This document shows positions 22,501 through 30,340 of a stretch of 52,140 nucleotides of DNA, piece by piece. The DNA is from a virus: positions 94,509-146,648 of IMG/VR virus record IMGVR_UViG_3300023181_000001; one strand, written 5' to 3'. Position 1 is the stretch's first letter. Every line of letters starts with the position of its first letter. Position numbers and translations under genes: made by a program. The notes below the pieces were generated by a model that saw only the letters and a list, made by a program, of their open reading frames with translations, ran no database searches and was not told the origin of the DNA.

Positions 22501-25070
22501 AACTCTCTAGCATAGACTTCCAAAACTCCTTTTTTCAATTTTCCATCAGAATACCTTGGATTTGCTTCTTGGAGTTTTTGTTTTGTTAAATTTTTTATTT
22601 CCGCGATTTCACTTGAAGTGAGTTCTCCTTGTTTTTTTATTTCCCCGATTTGCGAGCGGTATAATTTATCCAACTGTAAGACATCATCTGGAATAGAAGT
22701 TCTATCAATTGTTACGCCGTTTGTTGTGATAGAAAAATTTTGAAGTTTCTCTAAGTATTTTGGATCAAAATAAGACTCAAATCTTTGAGTAAAAGTCTTT
22801 CTAAATTCTTTTTCCAAGTTGGCAAGCTGTCCTGATATTTCATCCCTATTTTGTGTTTTCTTATCAATGTCTTCTTGACTTAATTCTTTATTTGCTGTGA
22901 GATCTCTTTGCAAGGAATCATATTCGCTTTGCATAGAATCAACCTTTTCTTGAACTGTTTCTTTTGTTAGAGGCTCTCTTAAAATTACAGACAAAATTCT
23001 AGCTTTTTCTGTATTATCGACTTCTAATACTTTTTGAGGATCTGTTTCGTTTATTATCCCGCCATTATAGATAAGTTTCTTTAGTGTTGTAGGAATTTGA
23101 CTCTCTGGTAAGCCTAAAGCTTCTAAACGGTTTAAAAAAGGCTTAGTTTGGTTTTGATGTGTTGTTCTTTCTTGATATTGTGTTCTCTCTATAATTTCTC
23201 CCGCCAAATTTAAAAGTCCATCTCTTGAATTTATTAATCCTCCTAAGTGGGCATGCAACCAGCCTGTATCTGCTTCTGCTGTTCTTGAAATGTTGTCTAT
23301 ATACTCACGGTATTTATTAGCCTGTTCAGGAGTCATATTATTCTTTCTAATGACCCTCTCAACAATCAAATCTCTTGCTTTTGTGTTTGTTGCGGGAACT
23401 CTTCCTTCGATTGTAGAAATCTTTTGCAGAACATCGTCAATCTGCTTTGCAATAGCCTTGTCATTTATGCTTTCTCTGATTTGTCTCAGCATCGGAGCAA
23501 GTCTTGAAACTGTTGATTGAAATACTCCATTTTCTTCTGACGTGAAGTGTCTTGAATTTTTATCTGCAGTTTCTAAAGATTTCAAAAGTGAATTTGCTTG
23601 AGAATTTGCAACTGCTACTAATTGTAGAGTTGAATTTTTCAAGGAAGCTTCATCTGTAAGTGCAATTGTCTGTTTTAATTTATTTAAGGTGTTTTTATTC
23701 GCCGAGGAATTCCTTAGAGCATATTGCTGATTCAAGAGTGTTTCATAAGACTTCTGAATAGTTTGGGCTAAAGCTGTACGTCCTGTTGCATTATAGAGCG
23801 TATAAGACTTGTTCTCCTTGTTTCTTACATCTACGTCCAAGGAGTCATTCATAAGGTCTCTATAGACTTGTTCTGTGAATGTTTCTAGTTGGGTTTGATA
23901 ATTTGGCTGAAAGAAGTCATAAACTCTATTAAAGAAGTCTTTGAAGAAGTTTCTTAAAGTTGCAACAATACCGCCTTCCAAAGTAGTTTCACTTTCTCTT
24001 GCAAAATTATCTAAAAGTGAATTAGCTAAAACCTTTCCTAAAATTTCTTCTCTGACAGCATCTTCTAAGCCTTCTCCCTCTAAAGTTTCTGAGTAGATTT
24101 CAAAATATTGCTCGGCAAATTCCGCCCACTCTTTAGTTCTATGTACATTTCTTTTTTGGTTTGCTATCTGCTCTTGATCTAGAGTGGCAATAATAAAGTG
24201 GCTTACTTCCTCCGTTAAATCTGCTTGCGTTATGATACCGTCTTTAAAGGCTACAATGTTATTTGCCAAATCTGCTAGAGCTTTTGCCGATGGTTCATAA
24301 CCATTCTTTTGAGCATATTTTTCCGCCCACTTTTCAATGGATGTAGTCTTTACGCCTAACTTGTTTAATAGCTGTAATAGTTTCTCTTGTAGTTGATTTT
24401 CAGGGATGATTTGAATTTCTTCTAAAGCAGAATTATTTGCATTGGTTTCCAAACTTATCTCTTCTAAAGTCTTAATAAAAACGGCTGTAGACTCGTCAAA
24501 TCTTTGAGTAAGCTGGGTAAAAGTTTCTGATTTGGGAACTTCCTGTCTTTCTCTGAAAGTAATATTATTATCCTGTCCAACTAAGGCTGAAAATGCACCT
24601 TTATATCGTTTTGAAACTGTTCTGGCTACATCGGCGTAGACCGCTTTTTCCTGTTCGTTGTTTCCTGTTACTTCTAAGACTTTTGCTCCATCAACATCTA
24701 AAAAAGAATTCCCTGTAAGAATATCTTCTTTGATTAGAGAATTTACTAGTCCTGAACGGGTCTGAGGATTTATTGTAGTGTCAATTGTCATGAAAGACTT
24801 TCCGTTTGTAACTACTTGGATTTCAGAATTTGGTTTGCTGTTTTTAAGAGCCTCTTTTAAAGTTTGAAATTCTTGACCTTGGTTTTGAAAGCTGATTGGG
24901 GATTCTTCATTGTTATTATCCGCTAAAATATTTGTATATCCTTTTAGAGCTTCTTGAAAGTCTTGGATATGTGGGATATTGAGTATTTGATTGAAAACTA
25001 AAGAAGGTCTGCCATCAAGAGCGTTTACTCCAACTTGTCTACCATTCTTATAAATTATTTCGCACGCCAT
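19512..25070 (-). CDS. Giant virion cargo protein with zincin-like motif
   Basis: This is an 1852-aa protein of the crAss-like large-protein class, probably packed in the capsid and ejected. It starts MACEIIYKNG, a tag shared with the 765-aa protein. Near residue 288, LTEEVSHFII resembles the core of an HExxH metallopeptidase but with Glu in place of the first His. Residues about 700-765 are strongly coiled-coil. The C-terminal third contains ANWFLISIQLKTKNRHYN, one membrane helix near residue 1710 (SIANILALAAILLANA), a run of five Asp (VDDDDDPA), and ends WATNLVENEE. No RNA polymerase DxDGD motif is present. A role in ejection or membrane passage is inferred from the hydrophobic end and gene context. 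Confidence 0.7.
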   Translation of the reverse strand: MACEIIYKNGRQVGVNALDGRPSLVFNQILNIPHIQDFQEALKGYTNILADNNNEESPISFQNQGQEFQTLKEALKNSKPNSEIQVVTNGKSFMTIDTTINPQTRSGLVNSLIKEDILTGNSFLDVDGAKVLEVTGNNEQEKAVYADVARTVSKRYKGAFSALVGQDNNITFRERQEVPKSETFTQLTQRFDESTAVFIKTLEEISLETNANNSALEEIQIIPENQLQEKLLQLLNKLGVKTTSIEKWAEKYAQKNGYEPSAKALADLANNIVAFKDGIITQADLTEEVSHFIIATLDQEQIANQKRNVHRTKEWAEFAEQYFEIYSETLEGEGLEDAVREEILGKVLANSLLDNFARESETTLEGGIVATLRNFFKDFFNRVYDFFQPNYQTQLETFTEQVYRDLMNDSLDVDVRNKENKSYTLYNATGRTALAQTIQKSYETLLNQQYALRNSSANKNTLNKLKQTIALTDEASLKNSTLQLVAVANSQANSLLKSLETADKNSRHFTSEENGVFQSTVSRLAPMLRQIRESINDKAIAKQIDDVLQKISTIEGRVPATNTKARDLIVERVIRKNNMTPEQANKYREYIDNISRTAEADTGWLHAHLGGLINSRDGLLNLAGEIIERTQYQERTTHQNQTKPFLNRLEALGLPESQIPTTLKKLIYNGGIINETDPQKVLEVDNTEKARILSVILREPLTKETVQEKVDSMQSEYDSLQRDLTANKELSQEDIDKKTQNRDEISGQLANLEKEFRKTFTQRFESYFDPKYLEKLQNFSITTNGVTIDRTSIPDDVLQLDKLYRSQIGEIKKQGELTSSEIAEIKNLTKQKLQEANPRYSDGKLKKGVLEVYARELKKFTYFLDASEDLSDLDFSEAQKVVGLQNLMLLNSEFYKANSNSQGIPQKFLDELNSLSTEQEKFDFLNNNATTAFTQDFWDNFDPNNSLVARLLEVGSPEALEFAQNIREQQSIISTIIRGNKSMSNPSEVDVFDMNDIEMSAVRDAQSILEVQTAEARNILEEQETTEIQSVSTVNESYRKDLESNGITSNSPQEIDFILKHVTSNGRSSIESLRRNLQRLQKGESVIMTDFLRNLTDGRTDYDNVLSEFARRKLLPYYKRTEPQGFTEAYEELKRNVSENQSGAVLDFIESGIVEVKPSWSYYDAMANVNPKWIENRDAQRDQYTEAYKNSVRNDEYYQRYGIDEQGNATQNVQEFEARKILLEYNDQSLENYGIQATHDRYQLPQFLRSATRRLTDGSNKLKSLKEIASDMTGIREDEADLGQDVSGNLAKKGDSLLSVPTYGVRKLKDQTDVTDELLLSYSMFNQQSALYKARRENISDMLVLEDFILSKERDYPGKKAEATNTYKMFNSFLKSNFYGVKETFSQEVTVLGKKVDLGKLARTFNSWVRFSNLAGVTVPLTSALQGKTQEFLEVAVGEVLDRTAYKEAQKEFARKGSQMIGEVMKYNGKSEIGVYGERFGLYNLTERFENSYIGRAGRGLLKASSGLHSIGNYPVTTTVLLSVMYDYRVYGNEVVTYRQFKEINNGKDDRLLWEKQPLFKDLIPVKDGVIAPNYTRISEQLNISEEEAVAKTDLILEAISTRTASAMQRVDSQIPSQQRSIASRDARSNFLLLHANWFLISIQLKTKNRHYNISEGSFQEGNWRTTANMINDLAKNILKPKDIKRIWQEYMTDEVSKRNLRRTIVELSIANILALAAILLANAVDDDDDPAYILTMANYFLTRTAVEQVSSTVALPLQLQEMSADPLIAKRKLEDLLNTDLFSTDIISQGSFAGDSKQYRWASKNLPFIKDYNRFKNFEEARNTYAYFNLSPDKKNIFGWAWATNLVENEE

Positions 25071-25071
25071 T

Positions 25072-26013
25072 TTATTGTTTTAAGTTTTTGAATATATGGG
25101 CTATGACATCTACTGTCCAACCGTTACCGAGCATTTTATATCTTTGTGTGTCACTTACTGAATCGGTGTAGTTATCAGGGACTGTTTGTAACCGTTCACA
25201 TTCTTTAGGTGTAAATTTTCTATATGGTTGACCTATTTCAATCATATTTTTGGGAGTGACGTTTTTCCCTGTGCCGTGCGCTAATTCTGTGGTTAAGCAA
25301 GCTGATTTACCTGTTGCTTGATAATTCTTGGCATATTTTAATTGAGTAATTATAGTCTCCTTAGATAAATAGTATTTTAAGTCCACTATTAAGCCAAACT
25401 TACTTCTTTTTAACATACTTTTTACATTTTCCTTATGTATAGTTGAAAGTATTGTTTGGCTTTTCTCTTTTAGGGCACTACCTGTCTCTAATATATCATT
25501 TACAAAAATTCCTTTATCTTCAGGTTGGTCTACGTTTGGAATGTTTGTCCAGTATAATCTCTTTCTATTTTGTGCCGATAATAAGCTACTATTAATCTCA
25601 ATAGGTTCTATACCTAAATATTTAGAGATTATATCTTGAGACTCTTTTTTCATTTTCACATTCTCTAAGAGAAATTTTACATTAGGATTGACAACTTTAA
25701 TTTCGTCTAAAATCCTAACGTATTCAAAAAATAACTTACTTCTTTCGTCTTCAAAATTTAATTGCTTACCTGCAAAACTAAAGCCTTGACACGGACTTCC
25801 ACCGATTATTAAATCAATTTTTTGCTCTGACCAATTAATATTTTTAAGTTCTGTAACTGAGCCTAGTTGAATAATGTTAGAATAGTTTGCTTGTGATACC
25901 CTAATTGCATACTTATCAATTTCAGAAGCATAATAACTATCAACTTTTATTTTGGCTCTTTCTAAAGCAATCATTCCGCAAGACATCCCATCAAACAATG
26001 ATAATACGTTCAT
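25072..26013 (-). CDS. C5-cytosine DNA methyltransferase
   Basis: This 313-aa enzyme should methylate cytosine C5 in DNA using SAM. All core motifs are present: I (LFDGMSCG, residues 6-13), IV (GGSPCQGFSF, catalytic Cys75), VI (ENV, 117-119), VIII (QNRKRLYW, 148-155), IX (FTPKECERLQTVPDNY) and X (GNGWTVDVIAHIF). The target-recognition region is about residues 165-250; the recognised sequence cannot be read from it. No restriction partner is nearby, so it is an orphan enzyme, probably protecting phage DNA. It is inserted between two giant virion genes with its own TATTTTTG promoter-like box, and its stop is one base from the next start. Confidence 0.93.
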   Translation of the reverse strand: MNVLSLFDGMSCGMIALERAKIKVDSYYASEIDKYAIRVSQANYSNIIQLGSVTELKNINWSEQKIDLIIGGSPCQGFSFAGKQLNFEDERSKLFFEYVRILDEIKVVNPNVKFLLENVKMKKESQDIISKYLGIEPIEINSSLLSAQNRKRLYWTNIPNVDQPEDKGIFVNDILETGSALKEKSQTILSTIHKENVKSMLKRSKFGLIVDLKYYLSKETIITQLKYAKNYQATGKSACLTTELAHGTGKNVTPKNMIEIGQPYRKFTPKECERLQTVPDNYTDSVSDTQRYKMLGNGWTVDVIAHIFKNLKQ

Positions 26014-26029
26014 ATTTATATATTTTCAG

Positions 26030-26037
26030 CAAAAATA
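26030..26037 (-). promoter_or_regulatory. Candidate -7 promoter box (TATTTTTG)
   Basis: This TAnnTTTG match lies in the 34-base gap before the methyltransferase, 16 bases from its ATG. A TTG lies 14 bases upstream of it. It would let the methyltransferase be expressed apart from the surrounding virion genes. Confidence 0.38.
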
Positions 26038-26047
26038 GAAAAATTAA

Positions 26048-28345
26048 TTAACAATCAAAACTTTCTTTTAATATATTTTTTGCTTTTGTGGAATCTTTAA
26101 CATTTGAATTGTCTGACATACTTGCTTTCAAGTCAAAGTCATATTCATTGAATTGTGGTTTTGGATTTCCAAAGGTGTTATATTGCGACTTGTTTACCAT
26201 TTGTCTTTTAAATAAACTTTTGCCGTTTTGGGTGAATACATTTTCCCAAAAACTTCCATCTTGTCTTTTAGTAAATCTATCTTGGCTATCCGATATTAAG
26301 GTTTCTGAATCTACTATTGTGGGACTTTGCATCAGAGGTGCCGTTTGTGGGTTGTTCACGTAAAAATCTCTTTCTTTTTGAGAGATGTCTGGATTCTCAT
26401 CTAAAGTAGTTTGATTTAGATTTGGCATTTGTTTTGATATCAAAGAGTATTGTCTTAAATTTTCATCAGCTAACTCTTCTACTGTTGAAAGTGTTAAATC
26501 ATCTGTATACTTTAAATTTATCCCTTGCTCATTAATTTCAAAGTTTGAATAGAAATTGAGCCACATTGGAGAATTCTTTTTCTTTTCTCTTAGGGATTTT
26601 ATATTGAATTCTGCCACGAAATCATTTGTAAGGTATTCGTAGTTTCCTGTGAAAGCAGTTTCATTTATACCCTCACTAATTCCCTCATTTAAACCATCAA
26701 ATCCTAAAATAGTTTTAAATAAATTTATTTTTTCTGCTGTTTCTCTTTCGGATGATTCTATTCTCAGAGCCTGTCTTTGGTTTTCTTGTCGTGTTAGGTT
26801 TGCGTTGTAATAGGAAGCAATATCGTAAAGCTCTTCTAAAGTTTTATCATTAACTTGAACATAAACGTTTTCCGCTTTTTTTATCGCCCCGATTTGATTG
26901 AAAACTTCACCCTCACTCAAAGCTGTTCTTAGATATATGTAATCTCTGTCATCAGGCTGTTTTATTGCTTTTGTTTCTTGGATTTGGCTTGGAAAGAATT
27001 CTGAATAAAGCTTAGAAAATGTTGCTAAATTCTCCTGTACAGGATTTTCCATAACGCCTCCTAAAGCATTTAAGAAAGGTTTCAGAGTTGGATTATCTGC
27101 TTGGTCTTTTATACCTATTACATCTATTCCCATTTTCAAGGCTTCGTTTTCGATATTGCTCAAAGTCCTGTAAGTTTCTTGCGGATTTTCTAGAAGAGTT
27201 TCGTCTGAGATATTTGTAATCTTAACGATTGCAGAAACTGCTTTGTAAGGATTTTCTAAAATTGTAGCAGAAATTGCCAAACGGTCTCCTAAATTAGGTT
27301 CTACTATCGAACCGTCTATATCTGCTAAAACTCTTGCTTTTACAAATGATTGTGCTTCTTCTAAAGTTATAAAAGGATTTTCTTGAAACATGTCTTCCTC
27401 CACGCCAGCAATTTCCTCCATCAAATCTTGTTTTAGATGGTTTGGGTTTTCGTAAAGAGCTTTTCCAAACTTTCCTATGGTGTTTGATTTTACTAACTGT
27501 TGTTGCGGTATCTCTTGTTCTGTGACTATATCAAATTCCGTATTTTGAAATGCTTCTAAACTTTCTTTTATTTGATTTTGTAGGCTCGGTGATTTCAAGA
27601 TTCTATCAATTTCATATTGCGAATATAGAGATTGCATTTTTTGTGGAACTATTGTAAAAAAGTTTTCTTGGTCATAAAATACTTTGTTCATCTCCGCTTT
27701 TAAATCTCCTTGAAATCCTAAAGATAAGTTTTTAAGTTCTATTCTTTCCTCTGTGTCAAGTTCCCTTTGTGTGCGGTTTTGATTCCTCAGGAATTCCAAA
27801 ACGCTTTGCATTGAGGGTTCGCCGTTTGGATAGCTGTTTTGGAGTAGGAACTGATATCTGCCGTCTGGTGTCTGCTCGGCAAGATTATCCCTTACAAGAG
27901 ATTCCCAAACATTCAAATCATCTTGACTTGAAGCATTATCACTTTTTAGTTGTACTCCTCTTTGAAATAAATCTTTAGCCACTTGCCTGTAAAGACTCTT
28001 TCCATATCCTTTGCCCTTGAAAGTGTCATAAATAGTTATCATATCTACCCTGTCCCCTTTTATTCTGAGAGTTCCAATCCTTTTTCCTCTGATTGTCGGA
28101 ATATAGGAGATTGAGTTTCCATTTATTTGCCTAGAAAGTCTTACATCAGTTTGGTTCACTGAATATAATAAGGCATTCTTGGCTCTGTTTACAGTTTCAA
28201 AAGCCTCTGATTTAGAAGCCTTATAGATTTCTAAAGCTTCTTCTTGGGTGAATTTTTCTTTCAGTTCCTGGAAAAGCAATGACGGAGTATTTTGATCCGT
28301 CACTACCGTTACCTGTCCATTTTCTCTTATTATATTACAGCTCAC
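26048..28345 (-). CDS. Large virion-associated protein with GNAT-like domain
   Basis: This 765-aa protein starts with GTG at 28345, supported by the N-terminal match MSCNIIRENG to the 1852-aa protein's MACEIIYKNG. Residues about 90-150 look like a GNAT acetyltransferase core: strands IGTLRIKGDRVDMITIY, then the acetyl-CoA loop FKGKGYGKSLY, a helix and GVQLKSDNASS. The remaining 600 residues are acidic and helical, with no membrane segment. Such multi-domain phage proteins are often carried in the virion to act early on the host, and acetylation of a host target is possible, but activity and packaging are inferences. It overlaps the preceding small gene by 11 bases. Confidence 0.66.
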   Translation of the reverse strand: MSCNIIRENGQVTVVTDQNTPSLLFQELKEKFTQEEALEIYKASKSEAFETVNRAKNALLYSVNQTDVRLSRQINGNSISYIPTIRGKRIGTLRIKGDRVDMITIYDTFKGKGYGKSLYRQVAKDLFQRGVQLKSDNASSQDDLNVWESLVRDNLAEQTPDGRYQFLLQNSYPNGEPSMQSVLEFLRNQNRTQRELDTEERIELKNLSLGFQGDLKAEMNKVFYDQENFFTIVPQKMQSLYSQYEIDRILKSPSLQNQIKESLEAFQNTEFDIVTEQEIPQQQLVKSNTIGKFGKALYENPNHLKQDLMEEIAGVEEDMFQENPFITLEEAQSFVKARVLADIDGSIVEPNLGDRLAISATILENPYKAVSAIVKITNISDETLLENPQETYRTLSNIENEALKMGIDVIGIKDQADNPTLKPFLNALGGVMENPVQENLATFSKLYSEFFPSQIQETKAIKQPDDRDYIYLRTALSEGEVFNQIGAIKKAENVYVQVNDKTLEELYDIASYYNANLTRQENQRQALRIESSERETAEKINLFKTILGFDGLNEGISEGINETAFTGNYEYLTNDFVAEFNIKSLREKKKNSPMWLNFYSNFEINEQGINLKYTDDLTLSTVEELADENLRQYSLISKQMPNLNQTTLDENPDISQKERDFYVNNPQTAPLMQSPTIVDSETLISDSQDRFTKRQDGSFWENVFTQNGKSLFKRQMVNKSQYNTFGNPKPQFNEYDFDLKASMSDNSNVKDSTKAKNILKESFDC

Positions 28346-28712
28346 TATTTTTATTTATTTCAATTGCTTTATTGGCTCCGTATAAACCTTCTTGTAATAT
28401 TTTATTTAGGTTTTCTATCCTCGATTCATAAAAATTCTTAGTATGCGCAGTTACCATCTCTAATAAATATTTAAAATCATCGCCAGTATAAGTACTATAA
28501 TAACCTATCTCACCTAGTCTCATATCTATTATTCCTGTCGGTTCCGTAAAAGAATTTGCTATTTCCACACATATTGAAATTGCGCCATCTACTATATTTA
28601 TACTGTATTCACTATTAGCAACTATTAATTCAAACCCACCTTTTTTAGTTCTCAATTTTTTAAGCACCAAAAGAACTTTCGCTTTTTCCTCTTTTCGTCT
28701 TTTTAAATTCAT
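28335..28712 (-). CDS. Unknown protein, 125 aa, in structural array
   Basis: This 125-aa protein has a very basic start (MNLKRRKEEKAKVLLVLKKL), a beta-rich core (FELIVANSEYSINIVDGAIS, then GEIGYYSTYTGDDF) and a C-terminal helix. No family is recognised. It is the last of five small genes placed between the 1744-aa and 765-aa virion genes, and it overlaps the latter's GTG start. Confidence 0.7.
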   Translation of the reverse strand: MNLKRRKEEKAKVLLVLKKLRTKKGGFELIVANSEYSINIVDGAISICVEIANSFTEPTGIIDMRLGEIGYYSTYTGDDFKYLLEMVTAHTKNFYESRIENLNKILQEGLYGANKAIEINKNSEL

Positions 28713-28747
28713 CTTATATTTTTATTCATGTAATTTTTGATCCATTT

Positions 28748-28960
28748 TTATTTTTTCTTTAATAGTTTCAAGGCTACTTCTGATTCTTTTTCAAACTCAT
28801 CTTTCAAACTCAATTCTAAATCTATTTGTTTCTTGTGGATACGAGATATTTCTTTTATATCACCCTTACCATCTTCGAGCCAATTTTTAACTAGCTTCGT
28901 ACATTCTTTTTCAGAGTCTATACAATCTTGTAAGTTTTGTGGAATTTTATAATTAATCAT
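28748..28960 (-). CDS. Small helical protein, 70 aa
   Basis: This is a 70-aa charged, all-helical protein (EISRIHKKQIDLELSLKDEF, ending LKLLKKK) with coiled-coil potential. It contains CIDSEKEC near the start but no further metal ligands. The plus strand here also has an open frame, but neighbours and codon use favour this strand. The function is unknown. Confidence 0.62.
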   Translation of the reverse strand: MINYKIPQNLQDCIDSEKECTKLVKNWLEDGKGDIKEISRIHKKQIDLELSLKDEFEKESEVALKLLKKK

Positions 28961-28974
28961 TTTTTTTCTATTAG

Positions 28975-29343
28975 TTAGTAAGTTGCGTAAAAATCTTCTT
29001 TATCTATTACTATGGCGACCTCGCCTGCCTTAAAGTCTTTAAAATCTAAACTCCATATTTTATCTATGACTTGTTTTAATGCTTTTTCGGTTATTCCGTA
29101 ATTGTGGTTAATTATAAAAGTCATTAATGTTGACCTTAATTCCTCATCTAAAATATTATCTCCTACAAAATGAACTCTTTTGCACGTCTTGTCTGCTTCA
29201 TATATTGATATAAATTCTATCAGGGGTACTGTACTCCTTTTATTTATTTCTTTTTTATGCCAGTTTTTACATTCAACAGATTCTAAGATACAACCAGCTT
29301 CAGTATATTTTATTGGTGAGTATTTTTCTAAAAAGTCATTCAT
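28975..29343 (-). CDS. Unknown protein, 122 aa
   Basis: This 122-aa protein has a mixed alpha/beta layout: CILESVECKNWHKKE at residues 18-32, a helix LRSTLMTFIINHNYGITEKA, and a strand EVAIVIDKEDFYATY at the end. There are three cysteines and no clear active site. It is coupled by ATGA to the preceding gene. The function is unknown. Confidence 0.68.
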   Translation of the reverse strand: MNDFLEKYSPIKYTEAGCILESVECKNWHKKEINKRSTVPLIEFISIYEADKTCKRVHFVGDNILDEELRSTLMTFIINHNYGITEKALKQVIDKIWSLDFKDFKAGEVAIVIDKEDFYATY

Positions 29344-29603
29344 AGTTTTTGCCCTGGTTGTAGTGTAAATCTATACGTCAATTCCCCTTTTTCTTGTGCC
29401 TCTTTCATGCCTTTGTATAAATCTGTTGATTTGTCCATAGACTCCAAATTCTGAATTTCTACACCTGCTGTTACTAATACTTTTAAGTTATAGAAATTAT
29501 TCAAACCTACCTCTTCTAATAATTTTCTTACTTCTTCTTCTGTATAAAGCCTAGTTGGTAAAAGTACAGGGATTATATGATTTGGATATTTTTCTTTTTT
29601 CAT
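29340..29603 (-). CDS. Unknown protein, 87 aa
   Basis: This 87-aa protein begins with a proline-rich strand (NHIIPVLLPTRLYTEEEVRK) and a helix, and ends with beta character (ELTYRFTLQPGQKL). No family is recognised. It is one base after the upstream stop and is linked by ATGA to the following gene. Confidence 0.68.
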   Translation of the reverse strand: MKKEKYPNHIIPVLLPTRLYTEEEVRKLLEEVGLNNFYNLKVLVTAGVEIQNLESMDKSTDLYKGMKEAQEKGELTYRFTLQPGQKL

Positions 29604-29604
29604 A

Positions 29605-30279
29605 TTATTGTGATAATGGCATTCCTGTTAGTAAATATTCTCCTTTTAATACGGACTCCTTTTGTTGTTTATCGTAGATATCAAAAATAATTACATCTCC
29701 GTTTTCTTCTACTCTTGTAACTATATAAGTGATCCCATCTTGTTCAAGGGTGCAGTTTGACTTTAAATATTCTGTTGCTTTTTCTAAATTAAGATGTTGT
29801 TTTACATACTTTTCAGTAATATTATTATCTAATTCCTCATATGTTACCCTAGTTTGTTCCAATTGTTTATATTCTTCGCTTTTGGAATCCAATAGTGACA
29901 TTGCAGTCGTCAAACCGCTTATATTCCCTTGATAAAACATACTTTTATCATTATCTTTGTAGGAATAAATGACTTTAACAGAATTCATAGGAAGTTTTCT
30001 TAAATAGTCTTCTGTTACTCTTCCGCTCAGTGCTAAATAGTAGTTTTCCAATTCTTGTAAATCCTCCATATCCGCAATGTCTTTATTTATCCACCCTTCT
30101 GGAAATTCTTGCAGACCTGTGATTGGGAACCAAGTTAAAGTATTATTTAGTTTCTCTCTTATGTTACGATTCTCAACATGATCCTGATTTTTGCAGGCAA
30201 TAGAATAAAAATTTTTAAATTCCTTAAAATCTTCTAATCGTGTTAAATCTAATTTTTCAATTCTACTTTTAAAATTCAT
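29605..30279 (-). CDS. Unknown protein, 224 aa, heads accessory block
   Basis: This soluble 224-aa protein has an N-terminal helical part (LDLTRLEDFKEFKNFYSIAC), a middle with SMFYQGNISGLTTAMSLLD, and a C-terminal beta region (DGITYIVTRVEENGDVIIFD). No signal peptide, membrane segment or catalytic motif is seen. It lies 25 bases after a TATATTTG box, so it should lead the five-gene block inserted among virion genes. The function is unknown. Confidence 0.72.
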   Translation of the reverse strand: MNFKSRIEKLDLTRLEDFKEFKNFYSIACKNQDHVENRNIREKLNNTLTWFPITGLQEFPEGWINKDIADMEDLQELENYYLALSGRVTEDYLRKLPMNSVKVIYSYKDNDKSMFYQGNISGLTTAMSLLDSKSEEYKQLEQTRVTYEELDNNITEKYVKQHLNLEKATEYLKSNCTLEQDGITYIVTRVEENGDVIIFDIYDKQQKESVLKGEYLLTGMPLSQ

Positions 30280-30304
30280 TTTTATATAATTTAATGGTAG
30301 GAAG

Positions 30305-30312
30305 CAAATATA
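30305..30312 (-). promoter_or_regulatory. Candidate -7 promoter box (TATATTTG)
   Basis: An exact TAnnTTTG match lies in the 61-base gap between the 1744-aa virion gene and the small-gene block, 25 bases before ATG 30279. It suggests the block can be expressed independently of the late genes. No good -33 TTG is seen. Confidence 0.42.
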
Positions 30313-30340
30313 ATCTAAATATACTTAACTTCCTAATATT

